Shown here: positions 6,104 through 11,707 of the stretch, piece by piece | Position numbering within the stretch: position 1 is the first letter of the stretch | Layout: each line of letters starts with the position of its first letter | Source of the DNA: SIG588 sp964515215 | GTDB taxonomy: Bacteria > Bacillota > Clostridia > Oscillospirales > Acutalibacteraceae | Assembly: GCA_964515215.1 (NCBI GenBank) | Contig: CAZESL010000074.1 | Span: forward strand, 1 to 11,707 | Reading direction: 5' to 3' | Length of the DNA stretch: 11,707 bases | Position numbers and translations under genes: made by a program | The notes under the pieces: model-generated | What the model was told of the DNA's origin: nothing | The model's database searches: none | The model's input: the letters and a program-made list of their open reading frames with translations, nothing else

Positions 6104-7129
6104 TTATCCCCATCCCATCCATTCGGCGATCAACGGTGTCAGGATGTCCGCCGCTGTCTTGTGCGTAGAGAGCGCAGGGTGTCCCACGCGCCACTCCTCT
6201 GCCAGCGGCAGACGCTGAAAACGCGCGTCCACGCCCTCGGCGGCGGCACGGGCGACCGCACGTGCCACGTCTTCGATCACAAAGACGTACATCATACCGA
6301 TCACGCACAAAAACCGACTGTACGGGTGGATCTTCTGCAACTCTTTCAGGAAGTTGTAATACGCTTCCTCGATCGCGCGGTGACGTTCCTCTTCCGAAAG
6401 ATGCGCCGCACATTCGTTGCAAAACCACGCGTGGTCGTTCGTGCCCAAATTGACCACCGTAATATCCGGCTGAAAACGGTCAAAATCCCACGGTAACTCG
6501 CACGCGCCTGCCCCGTCGACAAAGCGGTAGAGCGGCGGAATGGGTCGTCCGAAAGGAGACTGATGAATAGCATATCCCGAGATCGCAAACAGCTGTGCCT
6601 CGGCATGCAACGCATCCGCCACCTGCATGGCATACCCCGCGAGAGCGTCCTGCTCGGCAGTGGTAAACTCGGTCTGCTCGGGTGACGCCAGCACGCCGTA
6701 ACCCGTGGTGATGGAATCCCCGATAAACTGCATACGGCGGGTAGTATCACACGGCGGAGGCGCCAAAAGCGCCCCATCGGCAGACAGCGCGTGTAATACG
6801 ATATGCGAGCGCGACGCCTCACTGCATTTCAGCACCGTGACCGTGTGCTCACCCTCCGCAAGGCCTGCGGCAAGCAGGACGTCGCTTTGCGGCTCGAACA
6901 GCCCGAACCGTTCTTCCTGCTCACCGTCCACAAACACGCGGACGTACGGACGGCCGTTTTCCACCTCGGTGTTATTCGCCGCGAGCGTTGCCCGCAGTTC
7001 CGTGCCGTAAAACCGCACCGTAAACCCACCGGCCGACCACGGCATATATACCCCGCCGTCCTTCACGGCTGTACGGCCGTGAAACCGCACCGCCGCGATG
7101 CGGTCACTTGTAATACGCATCGTTTCCAT
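6104..7129 (-). CDS. SGNH/GDSL hydrolase, CE2-like carbohydrate esterase
   Basis: A 341-aa predicted deacetylase/esterase. The N-terminal half (about residues 10-125) resembles the beta-sandwich of CE2 carbohydrate esterases (MPWSAGGFTVRFYGTELRA, then FVDGE). The SGNH hydrolase domain follows with block I FIGDSITTGYG (Ser139), block II ISGYAI (Gly185), block III NLGTND (Asn231) and block V GHPALSTH (His317, likely catalytic). CE2 enzymes remove acetyl groups from xylan and other glycans. No signal peptide or dockerin is visible, so it probably acts in the cytoplasm on imported acetylated oligosaccharides (inference). The first ATG (7129) is preferred over Met4, because GGAG lies 7 nt upstream. 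It sits 2 nt after the DUF4375-like gene and 3 nt before the LRR gene. CE2 is favoured over other SGNH families, but the substrate is unknown. Confidence 0.85.
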   Translation of the reverse strand: METMRITSDRIAAVRFHGRTAVKDGGVYMPWSAGGFTVRFYGTELRATLAANNTEVENGRPYVRVFVDGEQEERFGLFEPQSDVLLAAGLAEGEHTVTVLKCSEASRSHIVLHALSADGALLAPPPCDTTRRMQFIGDSITTGYGVLASPEQTEFTTAEQDALAGYAMQVADALHAEAQLFAISGYAIHQSPFGRPIPPLYRFVDGAGACELPWDFDRFQPDITVVNLGTNDHAWFCNECAAHLSEEERHRAIEEAYYNFLKELQKIHPYSRFLCVIGMMYVFVIEDVARAVARAAAEGVDARFQRLPLAEEWRVGHPALSTHKTAADILTPLIAEWMGWG

Positions 7130-7131
7130 CG

Positions 7132-7668
7132 TTATTCTCCCACAAACATCTCCGCATTGTCGCGGATATACTCAATACACAAGGTGAGCGGGTCTTCCGC
7201 CGCCACGGCGGCGACAAACGCCTCCTCGTCCTCGGCACGAAACGCCGCTTCACACGCCGTGGCACCGATCTGTGCAAAGCCGTCCGCCGCAAGATCGAAA
7301 AACGCACCCGACGGCGATGCTTTCATTCCTGCGATACCGCCGTTTTCCGCTTCTTTCACCGCCACCCACACAGCGTACACGTTCACCTGCGGGTTGGACC
7401 AGTCGGTCACCATGCGGTACATATCGGGTGCCGACCACGGCAGAGAACCGCCCTTTCGCGCCTGTTCACACGAATTCAAAAGATCACGGATCACCGTGTT
7501 CACCAGTTTGTCATCGGGTGTTGCCGCCAACGTTTCGGCGGTCAGCCGCAGAGAAGCGCTTTCCTGCTTTTCCTTCTTAGACAGACGGTGCAGATACCAC
7601 GCGATCGCCGCCGCGCATACCGCCAACACGACGGTCTTCACACCGCCGATCGCTTCAAAAAATTCCAT
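7132..7668 (-). CDS. Membrane-anchored protein, DUF4375/DMP19-like
   Basis: A 178-aa protein of unknown function. One N-terminal transmembrane helix (about residues 10-26) is followed by a basic stretch (HRLSKKEK), which predicts the remaining 150 residues in the cytoplasm. The segment at about 94-160 follows the general pattern of DUF4375 (DMP19-like) helical domains: an acidic residue before NGG, then a helix ending in GFAQIGATACEAAF, then an acidic helix. This is a pattern match by eye and may be wrong. The ATG at 7668 lies 3 nt after the rsmI stop, with GGAGGG 7 nt upstream, so it is probably co-translated with rsmI. Nothing suggests a shared biochemical role with RsmI. Confidence 0.8.
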   Translation of the reverse strand: MEFFEAIGGVKTVVLAVCAAAIAWYLHRLSKKEKQESASLRLTAETLAATPDDKLVNTVIRDLLNSCEQARKGGSLPWSAPDMYRMVTDWSNPQVNVYAVWVAVKEAENGGIAGMKASPSGAFFDLAADGFAQIGATACEAAFRAEDEEAFVAAVAAEDPLTLCIEYIRDNAEMFVGE

Positions 7669-7671
7669 CGC

Positions 7672-8502
7672 TTATCCCTCCACCGTCAGTTGTTTGTATA
7701 TCTCACCTTTGCGCCGTCCGCTTTCGGCGGCGGCACGTTTCGCCGCTTCGGAGGCAGATGCCCCTTCCGCCACGTAACGGCGGGCAAGTGCTACCGCGTC
7801 TTCGGCAGTGACCTCTTCGGGCACGGCTTCGGGTGCCCCCTCCACCACCAACACGAATTCCCCGCGCGGTGCGTTTTCGCGGTACCACGCCACCGCCTCG
7901 GCGAGAGTGGTACGGCGCACTTCCTCATGCAGTTTCGTCAGTTCTCGTGCCAACGCCAAACGACGGTCGCCGAGCGTGTTCAAAAGGTCTTCCAACGTAT
8001 AGATCAGCTTGTGCGGCGCTTCGTAAAACACCATCGTGCGCCGCTCGTTCTTAATACTCTCCAGATGCTCGCGGCGGGAGCGGTTCGCCGTGGACAAAAA
8101 CCCTTCAAACGTGAAGCGCCCCACGGGAAGCCCCGACAGCGCCAGTGCGGTCGCCATCGCCGTCGGTCCCGGCACCGCCGTCACGGTGATGCCGCGCTCA
8201 TAGCAGAGCGCCACCAAGTCTTCACCGGGGTCGGAAATGGCAGGCATACCCGCGTCCGACACCAGCACCCCGTTCTCCCCCGCTTCCAAGCGGTCACACA
8301 GCGCCTCGCCGCTTGCGCGTTTGTTATGTTCGTGATAACTCACGAGCGGCTTCTTAATGCCGAAATGCGTGAGCAATTTCATCGTCACACGGGTATCCTC
8401 CGCGGCAATGAAATCGCACGTTTCCAGTGCCTCCACCGCCCGCGGCGAAAAATCCGACAGATTGCCGATGGGTGTGCCCACCAATGTCAATACGCCTGCC
8501 AT
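7672..8502 (-). CDS. rsmI: 16S rRNA (cytidine(1402)-2'-O)-methyltransferase RsmI
   Basis: Uses SAM to 2'-O-methylate C1402 of 16S rRNA in the ribosomal P-site region. The 276-aa product has all the tetrapyrrole-methylase-fold signatures of the family: LVGTPIGNLSDFSPRAVE (7-24), AEDTR (34-38), VSDAGMPAISDPG (81-93), VPGPTA (110-115), FYEAPHK (159-165) and ARELTKLHEE (185-194), then GEFVLVVEG (214-222). A small C-terminal helical domain follows (about 230-271). Length is typical. The ATG at 8502 has GAGGTGG a few bases upstream and follows a good promoter, so rsmI leads the four-gene operon with the DUF4375-like, esterase and LRR genes. Confidence 0.97.
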   Translation of the reverse strand: MAGVLTLVGTPIGNLSDFSPRAVEALETCDFIAAEDTRVTMKLLTHFGIKKPLVSYHEHNKRASGEALCDRLEAGENGVLVSDAGMPAISDPGEDLVALCYERGITVTAVPGPTAMATALALSGLPVGRFTFEGFLSTANRSRREHLESIKNERRTMVFYEAPHKLIYTLEDLLNTLGDRRLALARELTKLHEEVRRTTLAEAVAWYRENAPRGEFVLVVEGAPEAVPEEVTAEDAVALARRYVAEGASASEAAKRAAAESGRRKGEIYKQLTVEG

Positions 8503-8527
8503 ATAACCACCTCATATTCCATTTTAG

Positions 8528-8557
8528 ATAGTACCACAAAACGGCTGTAACTGTCAA
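8528..8557 (-). promoter_or_regulatory. Promoter of the rsmI operon
   Basis: On the minus strand a perfect TTGACA (8552-8557) precedes TACTAT (8528-8533) with an 18-nt spacer. TGG directly before the -10 makes an extended -10 (TGN). The expected start is near 8521, giving a leader of about 20 nt to the rsmI ATG. It lies just downstream of the terminator for the small-gene cassette, so rsmI is transcribed independently of it. Confidence 0.75.
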
Positions 8558-8568
8558 GAAAATAACGA

Positions 8569-8593
8569 AAAGGGGCTTTTGAAAAGCCCCTTT
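8569..8593 (-). terminator. Rho-independent terminator of the three-small-gene cassette
   Basis: AAAGGGGCTTTT (8569-8580) and AAAAGCCCCTTT (8582-8593) are perfect inverted arms. On the minus strand the GC-rich stem is followed by TTTTCGTTATTTT. The TAA stop of the 83-aa gene (8594-8592) lies in the stem. The sequence is close to symmetric, so it could also stop plus-strand transcripts. Confidence 0.88.
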
Positions 8594-8843
8594 ATAACGA
8601 CAAATATATGAGCGCTAACACGAGCGGCATCGGCCCGCCCTCTTTTAAGATGACGAGAGCCAGCACAAGCGGCAACCACCGCCCGCTCTCACGCGCGGGC
8701 GGCGATGGGCAAACGGCAGGTCTCTCCTCCCCCATCTGTCGTGCGACGCGGCGGGTTTCCTCCCGCATACGCCGCACCCGCTCTTCCGCCTCCCGTTGCT
8801 TTTGCCGTATCTCCTGCCCCATCAACATACTCTCACCAACCAT
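8592..8843 (-). CDS. Small protein with charged helix and hydrophobic tail, unknown function
   Basis: 83 aa, not recognised as a named family. Residues about 8-42 are strongly charged, rich in Arg and Glu, and likely one long amphipathic helix (GQEIRQKQREAEERVRRMRE and on). After a proline-containing linker come two short hydrophobic segments, WLPLVLALVIL (56-66) and PLVLALIYLSL (73-83), separated by KEGGPM. This suggests a C-terminal hairpin or tail anchor in the membrane. The ATG at 8843 overlaps the end of the 110-aa gene by 11 nt and has GGGGG 9 nt upstream. Starts at 8828 or 8822 (Met6, Met8) are also possible and would remove the overlap. It is the last gene of the cassette. The tight packing and shared direction support a real gene. 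Confidence 0.65.
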   Translation of the reverse strand: MVGESMLMGQEIRQKQREAEERVRRMREETRRVARQMGEERPAVCPSPPARESGRWLPLVLALVILKEGGPMPLVLALIYLSL

Positions 8844-9165
8844 GTGACGTATCCCCCTGTCTTCCCGTTATCAGCGGCAACAATTTCGCCAGTCGCAACA
8901 TCTCAATGGCTTCGTCCACCCGTTTTTCCCGCCCACCGTGTAAATACGGACGTAACGCGCGCAAAAGGACGACTTCGCGGTCGTCCCCGCCGCTCATCAC
9001 CCCTTGTAACAGCGGCAGGAGTTGTGCCATCGCTGCACCACCGCCCGTGTCTTCCGTGGCAGGGGGCGGTGCGGCGGTCAGCGACGAGAGCATACTCCCC
9101 AGTTTTTCCACCGTTGCGGGGTCGCTCATCAGTTGACCGAACAGGTCGTTCAACTCCTTATCCAC
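8833..9165 (-). CDS. Small helical protein, unknown function
   Basis: 110 aa from a GTG start (9165-9163) with GGAGG 7 nt upstream. The N-terminal helix (LNDLFGQLMSDPATVEKLGS) is followed by a low-complexity linker rich in Ala, Pro, Thr and Gly (about 30-45). A hydrophobic helix follows (AMAQLLPLLQGVM). The C-terminal part (64-101) reads REVVLLRALRPYLHGGREKR, then a helix ending in LRLAKLLPLI. The 'LLRALRPYL...R..VD.A...L.LA' pattern resembles small uncharacterised proteins I recall from other Clostridia, but no function is known to me. No signal peptide. It lies 17 nt after the 82-aa gene and overlaps the 83-aa gene by 11 nt. Confidence 0.75.
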   Translation of the reverse strand: MDKELNDLFGQLMSDPATVEKLGSMLSSLTAAPPPATEDTGGGAAMAQLLPLLQGVMSGGDDREVVLLRALRPYLHGGREKRVDEAIEMLRLAKLLPLITGRQGDTSHGW

Positions 9166-9182
9166 ACCGTCGCCTCCGATAC

Positions 9183-9431
9183 TTATTTTTGCAGCAGTTT
9201 TTGTATCAACGCCTGCGCCTGCGGGGACTCAAGCAACTGCTGTGCGCGTGACGTATCCCCCATCATAGCGCGAAGTTTGGCAGCATTTTCGGGGGAAAGC
9301 TGTGCCGCCAAGTTCTCGACACCGCCGCCGGCAAGGGCTTGTGCCATTCCCGCAGGAGTCGTACCGAGTTTACGGGCGGCATATTGAAGCAGGGCGTACA
9401 ACTGTTCTTGATTCAATTTGTTATCGGCCAT
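9183..9431 (-). CDS. Small helical protein, unknown function
   Basis: 82 aa, soluble, predicted all-helical, rich in Ala, Gln and Leu. It has no signal peptide and no catalytic motif. Two similar-looking helical blocks (LYALLQYAARKLGTTPAGMA and, after a glycine-rich turn AGGG, LSPENAAKLRAMMGD) are followed by a terminal helix with a QAL/LLQ character. The ATG at 9431 has AGAGGG 5 nt upstream. It is the first gene of the three-gene cassette and is divergent from yfcE across a 59-nt gap. The helical composition suggests a small scaffold or protein-protein interaction role, which is speculation. Confidence 0.75.
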   Translation of the reverse strand: MADNKLNQEQLYALLQYAARKLGTTPAGMAQALAGGGVENLAAQLSPENAAKLRAMMGDTSRAQQLLESPQAQALIQKLLQK

Positions 9432-9441
9432 AAAAACCCTC

Positions 9442-9470
9442 TTTTCAAAATTTGTAGAGTATGTTATAGT
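9442..9470 (+). promoter_or_regulatory. Promoter of the yfcE-like gene
   Basis: TTTTCA (9442-9447) and TATAGT (9465-9470) are separated by 17 nt, with TGT before the -10 making an extended -10. Expected start is about 9477, giving a leader of about 14 nt that consists almost wholly of the ribosome binding site GGGAGGCG before the ATG at 9491. The -35 region overlaps the leader of the divergent 82-aa gene. Confidence 0.6.
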
Positions 9471-9490
9471 ATGTAGCGGGAGGCGATCTT

Positions 9491-9958
9491 ATGCGTATTT
9501 TGGTGGTATCGGACACACACGGTGACGGCTACGCCCTGCAAAGTGCTCTGTGGGAACAACCCGAAGCGAAACACGTCTTTTTCCTCGGTGACGGTGCGCG
9601 CGAGTTTGAAAAGATCGCCGAAGCCAATCCCGACCGCACCTTTTTCGGTGTGTGCGGCAACTGCGACCCCGCCTTTTGCGGTCTGCTCGGCAACCGCGAA
9701 GAAACGGTGGGCGGCCGCCGCATCTTCTTCACCCACGGGCATTTGTGGTCGGTCAAATTCGGCCTTTCCCGCATCGACTACGCCGCCCGCGAACGGCAAG
9801 CGGATATCGTGCTGTTCGGGCACACCCACCAGCCGCTGTCGCTGTACGAAGACGGGCTGTATCTCATCAATCCCGGCTCACTCGGGTACAACAAGCAATA
9901 CGCCACGGTGGATATCGTCCCCACCGGCATTATGCCGATCTTACACACCCTACGATAA
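9491..9958 (+). CDS. YfcE/MJ0936-type metallophosphodiesterase
   Basis: A cytoplasmic phosphodiesterase of 155 aa in the calcineurin-like superfamily. All metal-binding motifs are present: SDTHG (Asp8, His10), LGDG (Asp34), GNCD (Asn57), FTHGH (His82) and GHTH (His111, His113). NPGS follows at 127-130, as in the YfcE subfamily. GNCD in place of GNHD is normal for this subfamily. Characterised relatives hydrolyse small artificial or cyclic phosphodiesters, and the physiological substrate is not settled. The ATG has GGGAGGCG about 5 nt upstream. It is the only plus-strand gene here, divergent from the small-gene cassette and convergent with the MATE gene, with its own promoter and terminator. 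Confidence 0.93.
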   Translation: MRILVVSDTHGDGYALQSALWEQPEAKHVFFLGDGAREFEKIAEANPDRTFFGVCGNCDPAFCGLLGNREETVGGRRIFFTHGHLWSVKFGLSRIDYAARERQADIVLFGHTHQPLSLYEDGLYLINPGSLGYNKQYATVDIVPTGIMPILHTLR

Positions 9959-9961
9959 TAT

Positions 9962-10008
9962 ATGCAAAAACTCGGCTTTCGGTGTGACCGAAAGCCGAGT
10001 TTTTGCAT
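9962..10008. terminator. Shared bidirectional terminator of yfcE and the MATE gene
   Basis: A perfect 22-bp inverted repeat (9962-9983 and 9987-10008) has only a 3-nt loop. The GC-rich core CTCGGCTTTCGG is flanked by five As on one side and five Ts on the other, so the hairpin ends in a T-tract on both strands. It sits between two convergent genes, 3 nt after the yfcE stop and 7 nt after the MATE stop. Confidence 0.95.
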
Positions 10009-10015
10009 TAAACTA

Positions 10016-11404
10016 TTATTCATCGCTGACCACACAGCGTATCCATTTCCCTTGTTTTAGGAAGATATAGCCGAGCGTACATTTCACGAGTGCGACCGCC
10101 TGACAACACGCGTACAGTGCGAGGAACGGCATCGCCGTATACTGCGACAGCACGAACGCGAGCGGCACCTGGCAAAGCCACACGAAACCGCAATCAAAGA
10201 TAAAGGTAATGCCCGTTTTGCCGCCTGACCGCAGGGAGAAATAGGTCGCATGCACGAACGCGTCCATCGGCATATACAGCGCACTGATGATAATGATCCC
10301 CCGTGCAAGCGTCCGCACCGCATCGGTGGTGTTATACAGAAGCGGAATCCAACCCGAACACAGAATGTATACCCCCGCCATCACCACACTGACTGCCAAC
10401 GAAAAGGCGATCATCTTGCGGGTGGTATCCCGCACCTCGCGGAACTTTTGGGCGCCGAGCAACTGCCCCACGATAATACCGATCGACGTGCCGATGGACA
10501 TAAACACGACCGAAAACACATTCCAAAAGGTCTGTGAGATGTTGGTGGCCGCCACCACGTCCAAACTGCGTACCGAATAACAGCGGTTGAGCATGGTGAC
10601 GCCGAGCGACCACAGCGCCTCATTGAGCATCAGCGGCGCACCTTTCACCGTCATATTGCCAACCAAACGAAGCGGGATATGCAGGGAACGGTACGCGCCC
10701 ACGATGAATACGTTCTGTTTCTTATGCAGGTGTGTCCACACCATCACGATAAGCATTTCCACAAAACGCGCCACGACCGTGGCGATGGCCGCCCCCGCGA
10801 CCCCCAGTTTCGGGAAGCCCAAATAGCCGAAGATCAACAGCGTATTCAGCACCAAGTTCACAACGACCGACACCACGCCCGCCTTCATCGGCAGCATCGT
10901 CTCGCCCGTTTCGCGCAAGGTACTGGCATAGGTCTGGATCAGGGCGTTCGGGATCATACTGATCATCATAATACGCAGATACGTCTGCGCGTGCCCAAGC
11001 GACGCGGCCGCATCCTCTGCCGCACCTTCGCCCTGCAGGAATTGGCCGATCAGCCATTCCCCGCCGAACCAAAACACGCCCGCACACAAGGCAACGAGCA
11101 CGGCACAGAGCAACAATTTGAAACGGAAACTGTGGCGCAACCCTTCGTGGTCACCCTTACCGTAAAACTGTGCGCCGAAAATACCCGCACCCGAGACCGC
11201 ACCGAACAAGCACAGTTGAAACACAAAAAACAACTGGTTCGCCACCGCGACACCCGTCATTTCCACCGTACCGACACGCCCGACCATCAGGTTGTCCAGC
11301 ATATTCACAAAGTTGGTGATGCCGTTTTGTAACATGATCGGCACCGCCACCGCCAAAACGTGACGATAAAACGCCTTATCGCCGACGTACCGTGAAAGTT
11401 TCAT
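10016..11404 (-). CDS. MATE family multidrug/sodium or proton antiporter
   Basis: An integral membrane exporter of 462 aa, the usual MATE length, with about 12 hydrophobic helices arranged as two similar halves. The N-terminus has the family pattern AVPIMLQNGITNFVNMLDNL, then MVGRVGTVEMTGVAVANQ. The second half repeats it with PLMLNEALWSLGVTMLNRCY, then VVAATNISQTFWNVF. Substrate and coupling ion cannot be told from the sequence; drug, metabolite or cell-wall precursor export are all possible. The ATG at 11404 has GCGAGG 8 nt upstream. It is monocistronic, with its own promoter and the shared terminator. A 7-codon upstream ORF ends on its start codon. The leader is too short for a riboswitch. 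Confidence 0.95.
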   Translation of the reverse strand: MKLSRYVGDKAFYRHVLAVAVPIMLQNGITNFVNMLDNLMVGRVGTVEMTGVAVANQLFFVFQLCLFGAVSGAGIFGAQFYGKGDHEGLRHSFRFKLLLCAVLVALCAGVFWFGGEWLIGQFLQGEGAAEDAAASLGHAQTYLRIMMISMIPNALIQTYASTLRETGETMLPMKAGVVSVVVNLVLNTLLIFGYLGFPKLGVAGAAIATVVARFVEMLIVMVWTHLHKKQNVFIVGAYRSLHIPLRLVGNMTVKGAPLMLNEALWSLGVTMLNRCYSVRSLDVVAATNISQTFWNVFSVVFMSIGTSIGIIVGQLLGAQKFREVRDTTRKMIAFSLAVSVVMAGVYILCSGWIPLLYNTTDAVRTLARGIIIISALYMPMDAFVHATYFSLRSGGKTGITFIFDCGFVWLCQVPLAFVLSQYTAMPFLALYACCQAVALVKCTLGYIFLKQGKWIRCVVSDE

Positions 11405-11424
11405 CGCGTAAACCTCGCTTTCAT
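11401..11424 (-). CDS. Possible 7-codon upstream ORF overlapping the MATE start
   Basis: The minus strand reads ATG at 11424, then AAA GCG AGG TTT ACG CGA TGA, encoding MKARFTR. Its TGA overlaps the MATE ATG as ATGA. The ATG lies only about 3 nt after the predicted transcription start and has no ribosome binding site of its own. The MATE ribosome binding site GCGAGG is inside it. It could be a regulatory leader peptide or chance. Confidence 0.25.
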   Translation of the reverse strand: MKARFTR

Positions 11425-11433
11425 AACGCGCCT

Positions 11434-11462
11434 ATTGTACCATATCTCCCCGCGAAATGCAA
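11434..11462 (-). promoter_or_regulatory. Promoter of the MATE gene
   Basis: On the minus strand TTGCAT (11457-11462) and TACAAT (11434-11439) are separated by 17 nt. TGG before the -10 gives an extended -10, which offsets the weak -35 (3 of 6). Expected start is about 11427, so the leader is about 23 nt. Confidence 0.6.
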
Positions 11463-11529
11463 CGGCATACGACAAAAAAACGGGGCTGTCACGTTAAAGG
11501 TTTTTGCACAAACAGAAGAAGGCTATGGC

Positions 11530-11551
11530 TCCCCTTGAAGATGCAAGGGGA
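11530..11551. repeat. 8-bp perfect hairpin
   Basis: Arms TCCCCTTG (11530-11537) and CAAGGGGA (11544-11551) surround a 6-nt loop. No T-tract follows on either strand, so it is more likely part of a repeat element than a terminator. Confidence 0.6.
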
Positions 11552-11559
11552 TGCTGTCC

Positions 11560-11607
11560 GAACATCGCTCGAAGCGGATGCTATTCCAAATTCTATCGGC
11601 GATGTTC
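11560..11607. repeat. 9-bp inverted repeat
   Basis: GAACATCGC (11560-11568) and GCGATGTTC (11599-11607) are perfect inverted copies 30 nt apart. Their role is unknown; they could be ends of a small element or a binding-site pair. Confidence 0.5.
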
Positions 11608-11673
11608 CTGAGAATGAACACCCTCGAATTGAAAAAGCACCCCATCTCCTGCCCAATGTCATTAAGTTAAGAG

Positions 11674-11706
11674 AACGAGACTCCAAGAAAAACTTGGGGT
11701 CTCGTT
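11674..11706. terminator. Terminator-like hairpin at the window edge
   Basis: AACGAGACTCCAAG (11674-11687) pairs with CTTGGGGTCTCGTT (11693-11706) over 14 positions with one T:G wobble, around a loop of five As. At least three Ts follow on the plus strand before the window ends. It suits a plus-strand transcript ending here, or a terminator for a gene beyond the edge; the window end prevents a decision. Confidence 0.55.
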
Positions 11707-11707
11707 T

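Larger units (their letters stand above)
11465..11673. other. Gene-free, repeat-like stretch at the right edge
   Basis: I see no recognisable gene in this stretch. GC content of 11521-11700 is about 48% by hand count, which appears lower than the neighbouring genes. An open minus-strand frame from a TTG (11686-11489, 65 aa) and an open plus-strand frame across 11523-11707 exist, but neither has a ribosome binding site or a family I know. It holds two inverted repeats, listed separately, and GGGGCTGTCAC (11482-11492) near its inner end. The GGCTCCCCTTG...CAAGGGGA core recalls intergenic repeats common in Clostridia, so it may be a decayed repeat or insertion-element remnant. Confidence 0.45.

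Noticed and set aside
6803..7777. Plus-strand open frame (324 codons) opposite the esterase, DUF4375-like gene and rsmI end
   Set aside because: It is antisense to three real genes and crosses their boundaries, with no recognisable motif and an unnatural composition.
7588..8550. Plus-strand open frame (320 codons) antisense to rsmI
   Set aside because: rsmI on the minus strand has every family motif. The antisense product is His/Arg-rich and runs into the rsmI promoter.
9432..9500. Minus-strand promoter for the three-gene cassette based on TATAAC
   Set aside because: The -10-like hexamer has no acceptable -35 at 16-18 nt, and AT-rich sequence here already serves the plus-strand promoter.
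11489..11686. 65-codon minus-strand frame from a TTG start at the right edge
   Set aside because: It has no ribosome binding site, uses a TTG start, begins inside a terminator-like hairpin and resembles no family I know.

Overview
The window looks like chromosome from a Gram-positive, endospore-lineage anaerobe of the class Clostridia, probably an Oscillospirales/Ruminococcus-type gut bacterium. The evidence is a SpoIIR homologue, a dockerin-tagged BspA-like leucine-rich-repeat protein, strong AGGAGG-type ribosome binding sites, sigma-A-type promoters and GC-rich coding sequence. No rRNA, tRNA, CRISPR array, phage gene or intact transposase was recognised. All but one of the genes lie on the minus strand, so the text below follows transcription from high to low coordinates.

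Right edge (about 11405-11707): this stretch has no recognisable gene. It contains nested inverted repeats and ends in a strong terminator-like hairpin. Next (11404-10016) is a MATE-family multidrug exporter with its own promoter and a 7-codon upstream ORF that overlaps its start codon. It converges on the only plus-strand gene, a YfcE-type metallophosphoesterase (9491-9958). The two share a perfect 22-bp bidirectional terminator.

Divergent from yfcE is a cassette of three small, tightly packed genes of unknown function (9431-8592): an 82-aa helical protein, a 110-aa helical protein with a GTG start, and an 83-aa protein with a charged helix and a hydrophobic tail. A rho-independent terminator closes it. 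Next comes an operon from a good promoter at about 8528-8557: rsmI (16S rRNA methyltransferase), a membrane-anchored protein resembling DUF4375/DMP19, a CE2-like SGNH esterase, and a secreted LRR protein with five cysteine-rich repeats and a C-terminal dockerin. Gaps between these genes are only 2-3 bases.

The last operon starts at a promoter at about 4423-4451. It encodes an Lrp/AsnC regulator, a class I PLP aminotransferase, IspE (MEP isoprenoid pathway), an aldo/keto reductase with two C-terminal Fe-S motifs, and SpoIIR. The first four genes are translationally coupled by a 3-nt gap and two ATGA overlaps. A hairpin with T-tracts separates spoIIR from the rest and overlaps its ribosome binding site. 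A hairpin repeat abuts the spoIIR stop codon at the left edge.

Most genes are ordinary housekeeping or accessory genes. The least explained parts are the three-small-gene cassette, the cysteine-rich/dockerin LRR protein, the hairpin over the spoIIR start, and the repeat-like right edge.
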